NCBI RefSeq assembly: GCF_047675955.1
Contig: NC_132910.1
Span: forward strand, 114,621,143-114,685,142
DNA: 64,000 nucleotides
Direction of reading: 5' to 3'
Origin: Chlorocebus sabaeus
Taxonomy: Eukaryota; Chordata; Mammalia; Primates; Cercopithecidae
The notes beneath the pieces were generated by a model that saw nothing but the letters and a program-made list of their open reading frames with translations, was not told the DNA's origin and searched no databases. The translations under genes were made by a program, and so were the position numbers. This document shows positions 23,701-37,299 of the stretch, piece after piece; position 1 is the first letter of the stretch; each line of letters opens with the position of its first letter.

Positions 23701-25495
23701 ATGCATATTGCTATATTTAAAAAACTAAACTGAACAGGGCTACTTTCTGTATGATTCCAATTATATAGCATTCTAAAAAAGATAATGCTATAGCAGCAGT
23801 AAAATGATTAGTGGAGGGCAGTGAGACTATTTAGTATGATGCTTTAGTGGTGGATATGTTACCCTATGCATTTGTGAAAATCTTATAGAACCTCACAGCA
23901 CAAAGTGTAAACCTTAATGTATGAAAATTAAAACATATCACTTCGGAGTTCAGGGATCCCAGGATGGAAAGCAGGCTGTGAAAAATACAATCTACATATA
24001 TTACAAATTATAGAACCATCTCACTGAAGATGGTGAGGAAAAATGTGCTGACTTAAGCTAAGAAAGGAGTGCAGTCTGAAAGGTTAAAGGCAAAATACAT
24101 TGTACATAAGCACTGTGCTCTAGTTCATAACATGGTCCCCTGTGGAGGTATGACTTAGCAACACTGACAGTGCTATAAATGCATATGAGAACTGAAAAAT
24201 TCGATAGAGGTTTGGCAGATAGTAGATGACCAGGTTTTTGATTGTTGGGGTGGGAGTTTGCAGATAAGCAAGTGGAAAAGTATATGCCATGTAATAATGG
24301 GTCGGAGTTGGAGACATTAATATGAACTCATGTTTAGTTTAATATGGATAAATGTGATTACATAATATGTGTACACACTTAGGTTAGTATACATTCATAT
24401 ATCTCTCTACTCTGTCACTTGACAGGTCCTGGAAACAATGATACCCTAGTGGCAACAAATATGCCGAGTGCCCCAATTTTGGTTTTTAATGTTATTCTCC
24501 AGTAAAAGGAACCAGGGTTGCTTTAATAAATGGCTGATTCTGGGGCTAGGGTAGGAAAAACAAGAGATGAGCCTGGAGAAACTTGCAGCGCTGGAAAGTA
24601 AGGAAATGCTTAAAAGCAAGACAAAACAAGACACAAACCAAACACAATTTGGGAATGTATTAAAGAGACACAGTAGCCAAACAAAATAGCTCCACAATGA
24701 CCAAAGCTGACACAATTTGAGCAACGAAATAAAGTAGTAACAGAGTATGACCCAAAGTATAACATAAACATCCACAAGTCTACACTGATATAATGAATGA
24801 TTGAATAAAGAAATAAATGGAGGAGAAAGACAGTCTCTTCTGCAGAATTGTCATTTCTCTGCTCAAAAGTGGAGAAGGAACATAACCTCTCACAGCATTG
24901 TGAACCGTACATAGAAACTTCCTTCAGAAGAGTACAATATGAAAAGACAGAAAAGTAACTTTATAGTAGAGAAACCTGAAAAACATACCTTAGCCAGGTG
25001 ATCAAAATGATATATTGACTTAAGATGTGTTGGAAATGGTACTTTACCTCTATCATTTCCCTCTTAAAAACACATAACTCCAGTCTAATCATCAGAAATA
25101 AAAATCAGAACAATCTCAATTGAGGAACATTCTACAACAAACCTGATCAATAATCCTCAAAACTGTCAAGGACATGAAAAACAAGGAAAGTCTAAGAAAC
25201 TGTTACATACAGCTAAGTGGAACCCAAGGAGACCTGAAAACTAAATGTAATGCAACCTACATAGGATGCTGGTAAAAACTGGATAAAATGAAGAAAATAT
25301 GGATGAAGTTTGCACTTTGGTTAATAATAATATATTAATATCAATTCACTAATTGTAATAAATGTGCCACATCACAGTAAGCTGTTAATAATAGGAGAAA
25401 TTGGGTGTAGAGTATATGGGAACTCCTTGTAATAGGTTTGCAATTTTCTAAAATTGTTCTAAAATTTAAAAAAATATTATTTTAAAATGTTAATC
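20735..25495 (+). mobile_element. Long L1M, 5' UTR to 3' UTR, internally deleted
   Basis: Begins in an L1M 5' region ('gggacttccagtttaagctc', 'ccctaactgggtggaaattc', 'aatggtggcactagcagggg'). It reaches the ORF1 start region near 21890-22150 ('gggctcatcagtagtctgga', 'catccaagaactgtggtata') and then jumps near 22150 into late ORF2 ('tgttcatggatgggaagact', 'acaatgagatgccactacat'). The 3' UTR is long (24000-25495), with 'ccttagccaggtgatcaaaa' and 'aacataactccagtc'-type blocks of the L1MC/L1ME kind. Most of ORF1 and ORF2 is missing. Minus-strand ORFs within it are antisense noise. Confidence 0.85.
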
Positions 25496-27440
25496 ATATT
25501 TTCAGGTCTGTGAAAACTACATATTTCAATATAGAGTTCTAAGCAATAACCTGTAGAAAAGTTTGTGTGTCTAAAGGCTAATTGATGATTTAATAACACT
25601 AACAAATTGTTCCAAATTATATGGTTCAGGCATTTATTGTAAGGAAACGTAACAGATAAAGTCAGAAATTTTGAGTGGAGTTATTCTTTACCTTCTTAAG
25701 AAAAATAAATAAATAACTATGGGAGACTGGAAGAAAAACATGCATCACTGATTTAGGACGAAAAAGTGAAGTAAAAGTTGTTTCATTTCTCAAAAGTAAT
25801 CACCTCTGGACTTAAAATAAGCCAGCTTGCACTCCCATCTCTCTTTAAATGAGAGAATTTGGTATGAAAATAAAAATCATAGAATTTAAAGCAATGCCTT
25901 AAGAATATGTTTTGCTATGTGTATCAGACATACATACTTTCTCACAATTCCATTTCTCAAAGGCACGAAACTATGAGTGTATAAGAAGGGTAAAGAAAAA
26001 GAAGCTTGGGTTTCTTGAATAGCTCTTTATGAACACACTTAACGGTGTCTGAATAAAATATGGGTTTACAGGTTTTCCAGTGTGAAACATCTTTTGAATA
26101 TAACAAGCTTAGCAAAGACACTTGACATAATAGTAAGTTTACTTTTCCACATAGATTTATTAAGAAACTGTATTGCCATGTGGATTTAAGTTCTGATTGT
26201 AATAACTTTGTAATCCATCCCAGGGATTTATGGCCTGCATCTTAAAAGCCATTGGAATGACTAGATACTTTGCATAAAAATTTCTAATATACAGTTTTTA
26301 CTAGCCACATGGAGTCTGAAAAAAATGGCTTCCAGGAAGATCAGTTTTATGTCTGTCATGCTGTCTGAGTTGATTTCAAGAAGATCGCATCACTCATTAC
26401 CTATAAAATGTGTATGAAAGATCTATGCCTTTATAACAGACAGGCATGACTGATATTTAATGTAAATATTTTACATACATTTTATTGTTTCACTTAAAAG
26501 CACAACAGCTGGGGCAGGGGCATTTTATTATTTAATATAATATAACATCTAAATAGTTAACATATGAAAATATAAATAAATACTTGCCTGAATGTCTAGG
26601 TTTATTTTAGGGATTTCAATCATTTATATGAATATAGTTTTTTTCTGATAAATTTTGCAAAACTCTAAAGATTAAAAAATGTCATGTACAATTTTTCCTT
26701 CTGTTTCTGCCCATGTTAAGGTAATATGAATCTCCATTTCCTTCCTTTCCCATATTAACAGTTGAAATTTCTAATAAATTTCTTAGAACCAAAGAGGTAT
26801 TTTTATCTCTTGACACTGTAACTCTTCTAAAAGAGTTATATATTTTCTTCTTGACTTTGGTCTCTAGGGAACTCAGAAATCAATTAACAACATCATTTAA
26901 TGTTTTTTTTTTAAATGTTTCCAGCATTTATGTTTACTTAATGTAATCTTGAGCAAGTTTTAAAGTCTGAAAATCATTAGCCATTGGTATTCATCTTTTT
27001 TACCTATTTTTAACTATTCCAAAAACCTACATAGTTCTCTCAAAATTATTTTGCAAATAATAAAAACTACACTCAGATAAATACATTTCTAAACTGTATT
27101 CTATACCAAGAGTCAAAGAATTCTTTTTTATATAAAACAGTAATTTATTTCAGGTTTCAAAATATACATGTGGAATGAAAATACAGAAAAAATAGCATAC
27201 AAGTTAGGAAAAAGAGACTATATGGAATTAGGTGTTCTGATTATAACACCTATATTATGAATTATATATTATTCAAATATCAATTATATAACAGTAGGTA
27301 AATCAAGACATATCTAGGTAACCATTTACCCAGAGGTAGTCAAACTAAAAATTAAGGGCAAAATTCTCACCTTCACTTTAAATACCAGACAGAAGCCCAG
27401 AGGTCCACATAGTCACACTCACTTCTAACCAACTGGCTAT
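25496..27440. other. Very AT-rich sequence, nothing recognised
   Basis: Nearly 2 kb without a repeat I can name. Short (TA)-like stretches near 26520-26580 and 27240-27290. Confidence 0.5.
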
Positions 27441-27985
27441 AAAATTGGCGTTCTCACAGCACTCGCAGTTTTAATAATTCACTAGACCAAGTCGTAGAAC
27501 TCAGGAAAGCACAGTACTTTAAATGACAGTTTTATTCTAGCAAAAGGAATCAAGTTACAACTATCCAAAGAAAAGACATAAGGAGAAGTCTAGAAGCCTT
27601 TCAAAAGTGAAACTACTATAGTCCTTGAGGATATGTTACTCTGCCAATAATAAAATATCACAATGACCAAAAAGTACTGCCAGCCAGGGAAGCTCACCTG
27701 AGTTCTGGGACCTATTTTTTTGGGGGGGTTTTCTTACGTAGACATGATTGAGTCATTGCCCACATGACTCAGTCTCCAGGTCCCCCTAAATTGCCTGGCG
27801 ATTAGGCTGATATCACATGACTCAAATTTCTAATCACATGGTTAGTCTTTCTGGCACAGCCAGACTTTATCCTAAGTCATCTCATTAGTGTAAACCATTT
27901 AGGGACTCGCCATGAGTCACCTCATAAGCATAAACTATCAGTTGTGGTCTGAGATGCCCAACATAAAATCCCCTTCTTCCTTCTT
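27441..27985 (-). mobile_element. Old ERV LTR-like repeat
   Basis: Motif order fits a common LTR-type repeat in reverse: 'acagttttattctagcaaaa' (AATAAA signal on the minus strand), 'acgtagacatgattgagtca', 'ccacatgactcagtctccag', 'agtcatctcattagtgtaaa'. The last motif recurs as 'gtcacctcataagcataaac'. Family not assigned. Confidence 0.45.
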
Positions 27986-28635
27986 CATCTATTTCTTAAA
28001 CTATGATATTTACATGAAATGAAGATAAAAAGAGATAAAGTACTAATGTATTATCAGTTACTCTTGCCATCTAATTTCTTTGTTAGATAACTGGTGATAG
28101 TGGTGATAATGACAATAAATATAAATTTTGTGACAATAAATATAAATTTTTTAAACACTAAATATATGGAGGCCTATTTGTGGATTTCCTTCCATATATG
28201 AAGTTAATTGAACACACATATCCATAATATAGTAGAATTTAATTATTTTAATAATAAACTTATTGTATATAGTCTAATTAGAATTAATTCCAATGGTAGA
28301 AATACAATGAATATGCCATTGTATACTCGGTCCCCTTTCTTCAGGGACACTTTACCTGAATAATGACTCAGATATTGACTACCAAGACTTTCTTTTTTTG
28401 CAGTAGGCTAATTTGCCACACACTATTCTTTGCCATTCCCAGAAATTACTTTGTTCAAATTCCAAAAATACTGATATAGATATTCACTAGTATCTAAGTT
28501 TAAAATATGACAATTTAATTGATTATAAACAAACATCCAAAATTCAAAGTGATAATAGCTATATCAACTTTCATCTATTTCCTTTTTTTTTTCCCCCTGA
28601 GAAGCTTATTCTTCTGGTGAGTTGTCTCCTCTTCT
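27986..28635. other. AT-rich, otherwise featureless
   Basis: Apart from the 21-bp duplication, nothing recognised. Confidence 0.5.
28110..28150 (+). repeat. 21-bp tandem duplication
   Basis: 'tgacaataaatataaatttt' occurs twice with one G between the copies, without mismatch. Either a recent local duplication or a two-unit minisatellite. Confidence 0.9.
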
Positions 28636-28965
28636 GTATTCATTTCCCCATAATTTCTCTCCCTGCCTCATACTCTCACACTTGTGGACATGCTGTCTAC
28701 ACTGGAATACTTCATCAGTAGCTCAGCAATATCTTGTCTGGTTACTTACCTGTTTCCCCATCTATGTGAACTTGGTAGTTTGTTTATTCCATCACCAGAG
28801 GGCCTTTTGCATCGCATTACTATTAGTTGTTAATTGTCTACCTCCCCATCTGCACTGAGAGTACTCCAAGAAATGGATGGGGGCAATTTCAAATAGGTCT
28901 GTTATATCTCCAAGACCAGGAACAGATCATAGCACTCAATAGTGTTCAACATTCAAATATCAAAT
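28636..28965 (+). mobile_element. L2 3' end
   Basis: Diverged L2: 'cacactggaatacttc'-type middle, 'gttgttaattgtctacctcc', 'caagaccaggaacagatcat', 'agcactcaatagtgttcaac'. The ORF at 28622-28858 is inside it and is not a gene. Confidence 0.6.
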
Positions 28966-31424
28966 GTCAATATCAAAATAGAAAGGAAAAATAAACAGTA
29001 TCAAAATAAAAAAAAATTGTTTCACAAATTAATGAGAAAAATTTATGACCCAATGATGAACACTATTTTGCTGTCTACGTGAAAAATGTATAAGAATACT
29101 ATAAAATATAAATTAAAATGAAAATCATACAGAGAGAAGTTCATTTGTGAGGATATGACAAAAACTGCAAATTTCTTTAAATACAAATAGAATGTTGGCA
29201 CCAAACTAGGAAATATAAGATATGTTATGGAAAATATTCAACAGTTGATTCTAAAAGAGAAAAATAAAACATAATTTGAATACATCAAACATTAGGAGTT
29301 TTAAAAGAGTTCTAATTTCACTGTGTAATTTTGTCATTTCACAAATGTATGTATTTGTGTACATATATCTATTATATACCCATACACACAAATGTGTACT
29401 TTGGAGCCAATCCCATGAGACCTAAATTTGGATATATGAATAGTAACTTTTAAAACAGCATCTGTGAAGATCCATCTGAAGATAAGTTTGACATTTAAAA
29501 TACATTCTGCTTCACTGTGGAGACTAAAGTTGAACTGGTGATTAAAAATTTTTAAAAAACTTTGTTTTTGACAAGATAAAATAAAAAGAGACTTTGCTGG
29601 GCTTTATATCATTCCAAAGACTGCCTGTGTGGTGACAAGCAAGTAGTGTACAACTTCAGAAAATTTTTTTCAAAAAAGATTAATAAGGCCATGTGAAATA
29701 GCAGGAAGTTATAACATGATACATGTTTTCCTGCCATATTCCTGATGGCACTATTTTCATTAATATTTAATAGACCATTTACACTCTGTCTAACAGTCTC
29801 TTTAAATTTAATTCATAATACACATCAAAAGTATGAACCTTCAAACAATAACCTAGAATGAGCAAGTTTCTACTAGACAGCCTTTCTCCCAGCCCCCCAG
29901 AAAAAGATCTCTAGAGAAGCAAGAGAAAGCCAGGAATGCATGTGTAGTTCAAAGATTACTTGAGTGAGTTTGGTAACATTTAGGTATCATGCTTTATTTC
30001 CCCACGCATAATCTGTATCTGTGATAACTTGGACATTTATGCAAGTTTAACCGTGGCTTCTTAGAAGGTAGGTAGAAACAGAAGGCTGTTCTTTAGGAAA
30101 TTTGTTACAGAGATGCTCCAATAACAAGGGCAATCCAACAGATTGGCTGATGTGATGAGCGGACTCAATTTTGCAAATCCAGTAGGCTGCATAAATGAAG
30201 CCCTGACCCGAGAGACTGCAATTCCAGAACAGGTGTAAAATCTGCCTCACAGCCATTAATGTCTTGCTTTTTTTGACCTCAGAATTCACAATCAAATAAA
30301 AACACAAATTATATGTTGCTACTGTTGAAAATTCCTGCTATATTATCTGTCAGACAACCCAATGGAAATAGAAAAATGCTGAAACAAGAGAACTTTTCCA
30401 AGCAGTTTACCTCTTAAGGTACATTATAAAAGTCTACTTTTATTAAGACCAGAAAACACTAAGGCAATTAAATAATATTAAATCAATGACTATTTTATAT
30501 TACATGGAGTCTACAGCTATATTTATGAATCACCTCACAACTTAGGTCAAATTTATATAACAGTTTGACCACATTTCATACTACTAAAAATGGACACTCT
30601 CTTGTCATTAATATATTGTCTATGACCCTGTGTGCATCAAAATCTCAAGCTTATATCTAAGTCAACATGTAAGTGGATTGGTGGAAATAATATTGAAGAT
30701 TGGCATCTTTCAAAATAGTGAACTGTCCTGAGACTGCCTTTGAATATGAGAGAAATACAAAGCCTAAGAAATGAACATAGTTAAATATTGGTCTTGTTCT
30801 AAAAATCTGACACTTAATTACAAAGTCAAAACTCCAATATGTAACACTTCACAAAGTTTAATGGCCGATTTTCTGGCTAAACAGGATTTCTGTGTACTTC
30901 AAGTACAATAATGTAAAGAAAAAAATGACTCAGAAAAATTATTTTTCAATTCTCTACATTAATTTTTAAAAGAATTTCTGTATTGTCTGAAGTGTCTAAT
31001 TGTGCTAAATGACTGTCATTAAGATGTGTCTGAAAAATATTTTCCATTTCAAAAGGCTTATCTTTCAAACTGACCCCAATTTTCCATTACTGTCGTTTTT
31101 GTCCAAATACATGTAAGATATGGACAAAAAAGAGGGAAGGTATAGCATTTCTGCCAAATACACATGTTTTTTGTTTGGTTTGGTTTGGTTTATTGGCATT
31201 TTATGAATTATGTTTTATATATCACAGAAAAGACCCATTATTTAAAATTAATGTACATAAAAAAGATTCTGGAGTACACATTTCTTTCCTAATTGCTATC
31301 ACATTTACTTGACGTGATTGTAAAGCAAATGGGATGAATTCAGGGAAACTGTCAGTCTAGAGATGCTGCTTTTTCTGTTGTAGCTTAGAGAAAGATTAGG
31401 ATGGCTTAAAAAAGAATAAAATCC
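28966..31424. other. Unrecognised intronic sequence
   Basis: Contains a TG/TA-rich stretch (29340-29400) and a short (GGTTT)n at 31169-31189. The minus-strand ORF at 30047-30307 (86 codons) lies in a slightly less AT-rich patch but resembles no protein I know. Confidence 0.45.
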
Positions 31425-31905
31425 TGTCATTCGCAAAAACACGGATGAGCCTGGAGGACATTATGTTAAGTGAAATAAGCCAGCATGGAAAGACAAATAC
31501 CGCATGTTCTCACTCATATGTGAAAGCTAAAAAAGTTGATCTCATAGAAAGAGAGAGCAGAATAGTGGTTGCCAGAGGCAGGGAAGTGTAGAGGGAAGAG
31601 CACTGCCAGATATCGGTTAATGAATACAAAATTACAGCTAGATTAAGGAATCAGTTTTAGTGCTCTATAGCACTAGAGAGTGACTATAATTTGTAAGAAT
31701 TTATCATATATTTTCAAATGCCTATAAGGAACAAATTTTTTATGTTCCCAACAGCAAGAAATGATAAATATTTGAGGTGATGAATATAATAATTATCCCG
31801 ATTTGATTATTATACAGTGTATACAGGTATCAAAATATTCTGTATACTATTAATATGTATAATCATTATGTATCAAATAAAGATAATAATAAAAATAAAA
31901 CTAAG
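31425..31905 (+). mobile_element. Primate L1 3' end
   Basis: 'cattcgcaaaaacacggatg', 'gttaagtgaaataagccagc', 'cgcatgttctcactcatatg', then a diverged 3' UTR ending in 'aaagataataataaaaataa'. About 480 bp, 5' truncated. Confidence 0.8.
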
Positions 31906-34900
31906 ATAAAAATAGCTAGAAACCAAGAAAGTAGTAAATAAAACATAAATCATCATCTTTCATATGTGAGAGCCAGAGAAGGTATTTTTCTTTTGTGTTA
32001 TGATATGGTACTCATTCACAATCATATCTGAAGAGTCAGCACAAAACAGCATTGCTTTTTACATGGTCTGGCACAGTTAAGGTGTTTAATGCAAGGTCTA
32101 ATTGGGGATATAACCTAACTGGGGAAATAACCCAAGAGTCTCAGTATAGTGCAACATTGAGATTAACATTTAGCTTATGTTATGCCTAATACCACCTATA
32201 CCAATATCAAAACTCTACTTATAAAGTGCCCTCTCACTAACTTCACTGTGTGGAGTTCACTCAGAGAACTTTATATACAAGTCTTTGCCTTCATAATAAA
32301 AAGTACAGAAAAGTGAAAGGTAGAGTATAAGACAGAATTCACTTGCAGAAAGACCCACAAATCTTAAAATAAATACATCGCATCTTGTTTATTATGTTAA
32401 AATGTATGTATGTGACTCTATGATACCAGACATAAAAAAGAATGGTTACAGGATGTGCATCTGATAACTGTACTTATAGCATATGAAAATTATATGCTTA
32501 TTATTTTATTATGTAAATATATGCTTATTATCTTATTAGGCAATTAAGAAGATTAAAATACATATTCGTTTGTTAACATTTCATGCCAGGGATTCCTAGT
32601 TAATGAGTAATCCAAAATCAAATGCCAAGAAAATTTGTTTTAGATTCCTTATTACAATTCATAATTTCATGACCTATAATGCCCAAAACAATTGAGTTTT
32701 ATTTGTGAGTGAAAGATATTTTATACCGGAGTTTGTTATGTAGTTAGTCAAGATGTAGCTTCAAGTATTTAAATTGAAGAAGCTTAAGAGAAAAAATTAA
32801 AACTACTAATACAATAAATCAGCCAGTAGATAGAGTTGAATATTTTACTACACACAGTTAGTGGAACTAAATTCTACATATGTGAATATAAGTGACATTT
32901 AATTCTAATTCAAAATAACCGGAGATAGCCTGCATTGCATTGGCCAGCCCTTTTGTCTATGTAATGTGCATGTGTTCTGGGGCTATCTGAGCATATGTAT
33001 CACTCTGAAGTGAAACTAAGTAGATTGCCTGCCCAAAAGGAAGGCGAAGACTACACTTAAATAGGACGGCATGCCAAAGAACACTTAACTTTTTCATTTA
33101 AATCTACACATTGAACCTTTGAAAAATGGTCCATCTGTACCCACAAAAGAAGATGAAAGTATATTCTTTGGAGAGTTGAAGCTAAAAGCTCTCAGCAAAG
33201 GATGGTCTCATGTGAGAAATTCGAAAATCACACTTATCTTTTCTACAATAAATAAGTGGTGTGATAGGTAACATCTTTTGCTTTGGAAGAGATTATTTTG
33301 TAGAAATGCTGTATCTTAAAATAAAAGATAAACATAGTCAACTATGAGTTACCTACATTCAAAGAGAAGTGTTTTTACCAAACCAAAAATCCATATTTTA
33401 CTTTCAAGGTATTCTATGTCAGAATACTAGGGTGTGCGCATGTGTGTATGTGTGTGTGTGTATGTGTATAGTGATGTATTGTGATTTTTTGACATTTATT
33501 TAAAGATAATAAAAATGATAAAGTCATACTTTTGTTACAAACTGGAAAAATAATCAATTTCTTAAGGTTCTTCTTCAGCGAATGAACAATCTCTCTCTTT
33601 CCATCAGACTGGTAAAATTGGAGCCTAAGTAGTTTCTCTTTAAGCTTCCGCTCTAGCTAGTTTACACCTCAGTGTACTGGCACTGTTGATTAGACTGTGG
33701 GGAGAGAGGACCAAGTTTAAGTATTTAAAATGGAAAGTCTTGTAGAAACTGTACTGGTTCTCATTTATCTGCCACTCCAGACTTCCTTAGCCCCTGAACC
33801 TTGGCCATTTGCTCTCATCAGAGCCCTCTGGTTTCCCCTGCTGTTGCCTCATTTCCTAATGCCTCTGTTTATCTTAGCTTCTTTTAAGAGTCAGGCTTTT
33901 GACAGAGCTGGACTCTGCATGGTATCCACAAGGTTCCTGATGGTGGGAGATGCAGCCACTCAGACAGCCCTGTGTTACCTGATGGTAAATTTACAGGAGC
34001 TCTGGCTCCCCCAGCATCTGCTTTAAGTGGTTTGGTTACACAATCCAGAAGTGTGTGGAGATTAATGCCCACTGTGGAAAACTAAGATCAGTGAGAGATA
34101 GAAAGTAAAAAACAATAAGATAAAAAATTCATTTCCCTTCCTTTCTGTTCTTGGGCTGTTCTGAGGCATAGCAGCTCTATATGTTTTCCCTGGAGACATC
34201 TTTTTGTCCAGGCCAACTGCTCATGTCTTCTTGTGAACTTGTAAGCAGAAAGGTAATGCACCACTTTTATGTGTTTACCCTCATGTGTGCTACTCTGGAA
34301 TCACACCCCTAAGAAAATGTTGGCATGTAGGCCTTGCCTCAGCCTTGTGTTCTATAGGCTAGCTGGGCTAAGACAGTAATGAAACCCTGATAGTAGTTCA
34401 ACTCTTATTTTTAAAGAATTTAAAAGAAGTAAATTTAATTTAACAAGCATTATCCTCTAAGTCTAAGATATTGGAAGGCTGTAAACATAAATATAGTCTA
34501 GGCTGAGTTCTCATAGAGGTATTAGTCTAGCAAAAGAGATAGATAGAGGCACTAAAGCAATAGTTACCAACCGGGATGGTATCCCAAATATTTAACAATC
34601 GGCGGGGCATGGGAACTCACAAACTGCAACAGATATTAGCCTTTTAGTTGTTGGATTCTTAGAGATGTTTGGGCAACCACGTGGCAGAAGTACACTCAGA
34701 AGGTTAAGGTCCGTGATAATTTGCCAAGTGGAGAAGAACTGGAATATATTACCTATAAAATCAGATATGGTAGTTCCAGTGTGTAGTAGCTCAATATCAG
34801 CTCTACACACCAAATACTGTAAGACCCAAAGAGGCAGGAACAAAGGGATATGCAAGTGACTGAGATTTGTATTAGTGGGGCACCAAGCTAGAATATTATA

Positions 34901-35657
34901 TCATAGGTTCCTCCCACACTTGATTATTTTGTAAGTCTACTTAGATAGCCTGCTAGCTATCAAGGTGACATATTTTCATAGCAAGAGAAAATCAAGCTTA
35001 AGAATTAAATCAACACTATTCATATTAAAATTGTGTGGCTACAGGCATATACCAGACATGAACTCATGTTCAGAAAATATTCAGTAACAAATGTGTTATT
35101 TAATAAAATAGTCATTGGGAATTTTGTTCATTATGGGCTAAGCTATATTTTCTGTGCAATTTAATATATCTGGGGTACTTAAGCTTAGATTTCAAAAGTT
35201 TATGAAAAATGATATATTTTTAGATAAATAGAAGCACTGAATTATGAAAATGCACAGAAAACTTCTGGACTTTATTTACTTGCCTTTGAGATATTTTGTC
35301 CTCTTTCAGGCAAAGGTTGGTACCTATGTCCTTTGAAATAAATACAAATTTATATGGAAAAAACACATTTTGCACACACTCTCACTCTGAGGTTTGCTCT
35401 TCAACCACAAAGATTTGAGTACTTTTTATGTGCAATGAAATGTCTGAATCTCTGAAAATTTTGACTTCATGTTTATAAAATGTCTCTATAATTCCCTATT
35501 TTCTTTAATTCTGGTCAGTTCAGGATAATTCATGATTGTGGAATTAGCTCAATTTTTCATTTGCCTTAGCTCAACACACACGTTAAATTTTAGTTTGATG
35601 CCTGCATTTCTTTAACACATCAGTAATACTTTTTCTGAAAAAGAAATTATTCAATTT
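31906..35657. other. Mostly unique sequence; (TG)n inside
   Basis: A TG-rich microsatellite lies at 33430-33469 ('gtgtgtatgtgtgtgtgtgt'). The overlapping ORFs at 33730-34026 (+) and 33884-34072 (-) lie in a less AT-rich patch (33640-34360) with no recognised protein. Bases 34557-34600 slightly resemble the end of a hAT-Charlie repeat. Nothing firmer. Confidence 0.4.
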
Positions 35658-35663
35658 ATCTTC

Positions 35664-36379
35664 TGTGGGGAAAATGAAGAGAGATCAGCCTGTTACTGTG
35701 TCTATATAGAAAGAAGTAGACATAAGAGACTCCATTTTGTTCTGTATTTGAGATGCTGTAAATCTGTGACCCTACCCCCAACCTTGTCCTTGCAAGAGAC
35801 ATGTGCTGCGGTGACTCAAGGTTTAATGGATTTTGGGCTGTGCAGGATGTGTCTTTGTTAAACAAGTGCCTGAAGGCAGCTTGCTGGTTAAAAGTCATCA
35901 CCATTCTCTTAATTTCAACTACCCAGGGACACTTACACGGCCAAAGGTCGCAGGGACCTCTGCCTAAGAAAGCTAGGTGTTGTCTAAGGTTTCTCCCCAT
36001 GTGATAGACTGAAACAATGCTACTAAAAGGTTTATGGAGATGTTTGCATATGCATCTCAAGGCACAACATTTTCCTTTAAACTTATTCATGTCACAGAGA
36101 TTTTTGTTCATATGTCTTACTGCCGATTTCCTCTTTTTCTTTGATCCATTGTCCTGCCACTCCCCTGTCTTTAAGATGGTAAAGATAATTATCAATAAAT
36201 ACTAAGGGAACTCAGAGACCGGTGCCGGCGTGGGTCCTCTGTAAGCTGAGCGCCGGTCCCCTGGGTCCCCACTTTCTCTTTCTCTATACTTTGTCTCTGT
36301 GTCTTATTTCTTTTCTCAAGTCTCTCGTTCCACCTTACGAGAAACACCCACAGGTGTGGAGGGGCAGGCCACCCCTTCA
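35664..36379 (+). mobile_element. HERV-K(HML-2)-type solo LTR, shortened
   Basis: A 716-bp LTR with TG and CA ends ('tgtggggaaaatg' to 'ccaccccttca'). It is flanked by the perfect 6-bp duplication ATCTTC at 35658-35663 and 36380-36385. It keeps LTR5-like blocks ('tttctccccatgtgatagac', 'gagaccggtgccggcg') and an AATAAA signal at 36194-36199. Human LTR5 is near 1 kb, so about 250-300 bp of U3 appears missing around 36015. No viral coding sequence is present. The LTR is antisense to MARCHF1. A 179-codon minus-strand ORF through it is not a gene. Confidence 0.93.
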
Positions 36380-36385
36380 ATCTTC

Positions 36386-37299
36386 CTTTAAGTGTGTTCA
36401 GATAGTTTTATGACTTAAGCAAGTGATTCCCTGGGGGGCCAGTGATTTTTAAAAACTCTTTAATTCCAAAAGGTCATTGATGTGAAAAGGCAACTCAGCA
36501 AGTCTCAGCAGTAAAATATACCAAATCTTAATAATCTGTCAGAATTTCTTTCAGAAATAACCTTAAATTGGTGATGATTAAAATCTCAATAGGAAAGAAA
36601 ATCCACTCCCTTAATTACATTCCTTGCCACAACATGCTATGAGAACAACTCACAAATTCCACAACTTGCCCTATCTTGCTCGGTGACAGAATGGAAAGCA
36701 GTCTCATGAACTTTCTCTTCTGCTTTGCATAAAAGGTTGGAATCTTTGTTTTTTCCCTTTATCATTGGTACTAATGCACGAAAAGTGAATCAATTTTTCC
36801 GTGTTTAAACCAAACTATACAAAATCTTTACTGATGTGAACTGCCTAATTCGTATTTTGCAAATTAAGACTCTCATGCAACAATACAACAAGGTCAGGTT
36901 AACTCCATTTGTTCAATACACAGTTTGAAGAAAATTGCTCTGGTTAGAGAGGAATGATTAACTGATTCTGGTCAGGGGTACCAAAGAGAGGAAATGTAGC
37001 AAATCTTTGAAGGTTGAATAATAAATTGATACTTTTAAAAAGGAAGAAAGTAGATTTAAGGCAGAGAAAATGACAGAACTAGAGAACACAGAACCGTAAG
37101 GACATATATATTGAAGAGATAAAGTAAATATTAGAGTTGGAATAAAAAACCCTTATTTGATTTGTAGATACAATCTCTTTACTTTAAAAATAAATATTCA
37201 GAGAAATTATATCATGACAAACCCTAGAAAGTAAAAATTGATATTTGAATCCTGCATTTTAAAATGTAGCCTTAACTGTCACCAAATTCAGACTTTATT
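36386..37299. other. No feature recognised
   Basis: Unique AT-rich intronic sequence. Confidence 0.5.

Noticed and set aside
24446..24912. Hydrophobic Cys-rich minus-strand ORFs of 109 and 100 codons
   Set aside because: Antisense to the L1M 3' UTR; membrane-like composition comes from AT-rich antisense sequence.
30047..30307. 86-codon minus-strand ORF considered as a possible MARCHF1 exon
   Set aside because: No convincing acceptor and donor pair and no similarity to MARCHF1 or another known protein.
33730..34072. Opposed ORFs of 98 and 62 codons in a less AT-rich patch
   Set aside because: No splice boundaries, no recognised domain, and both strands open equally; treated as chance.
35656..36195. 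179-codon minus-strand ORF, the longest in the window
   Set aside because: It lies antisense inside the solo LTR and resembles no protein; openness is a by-product of LTR composition.
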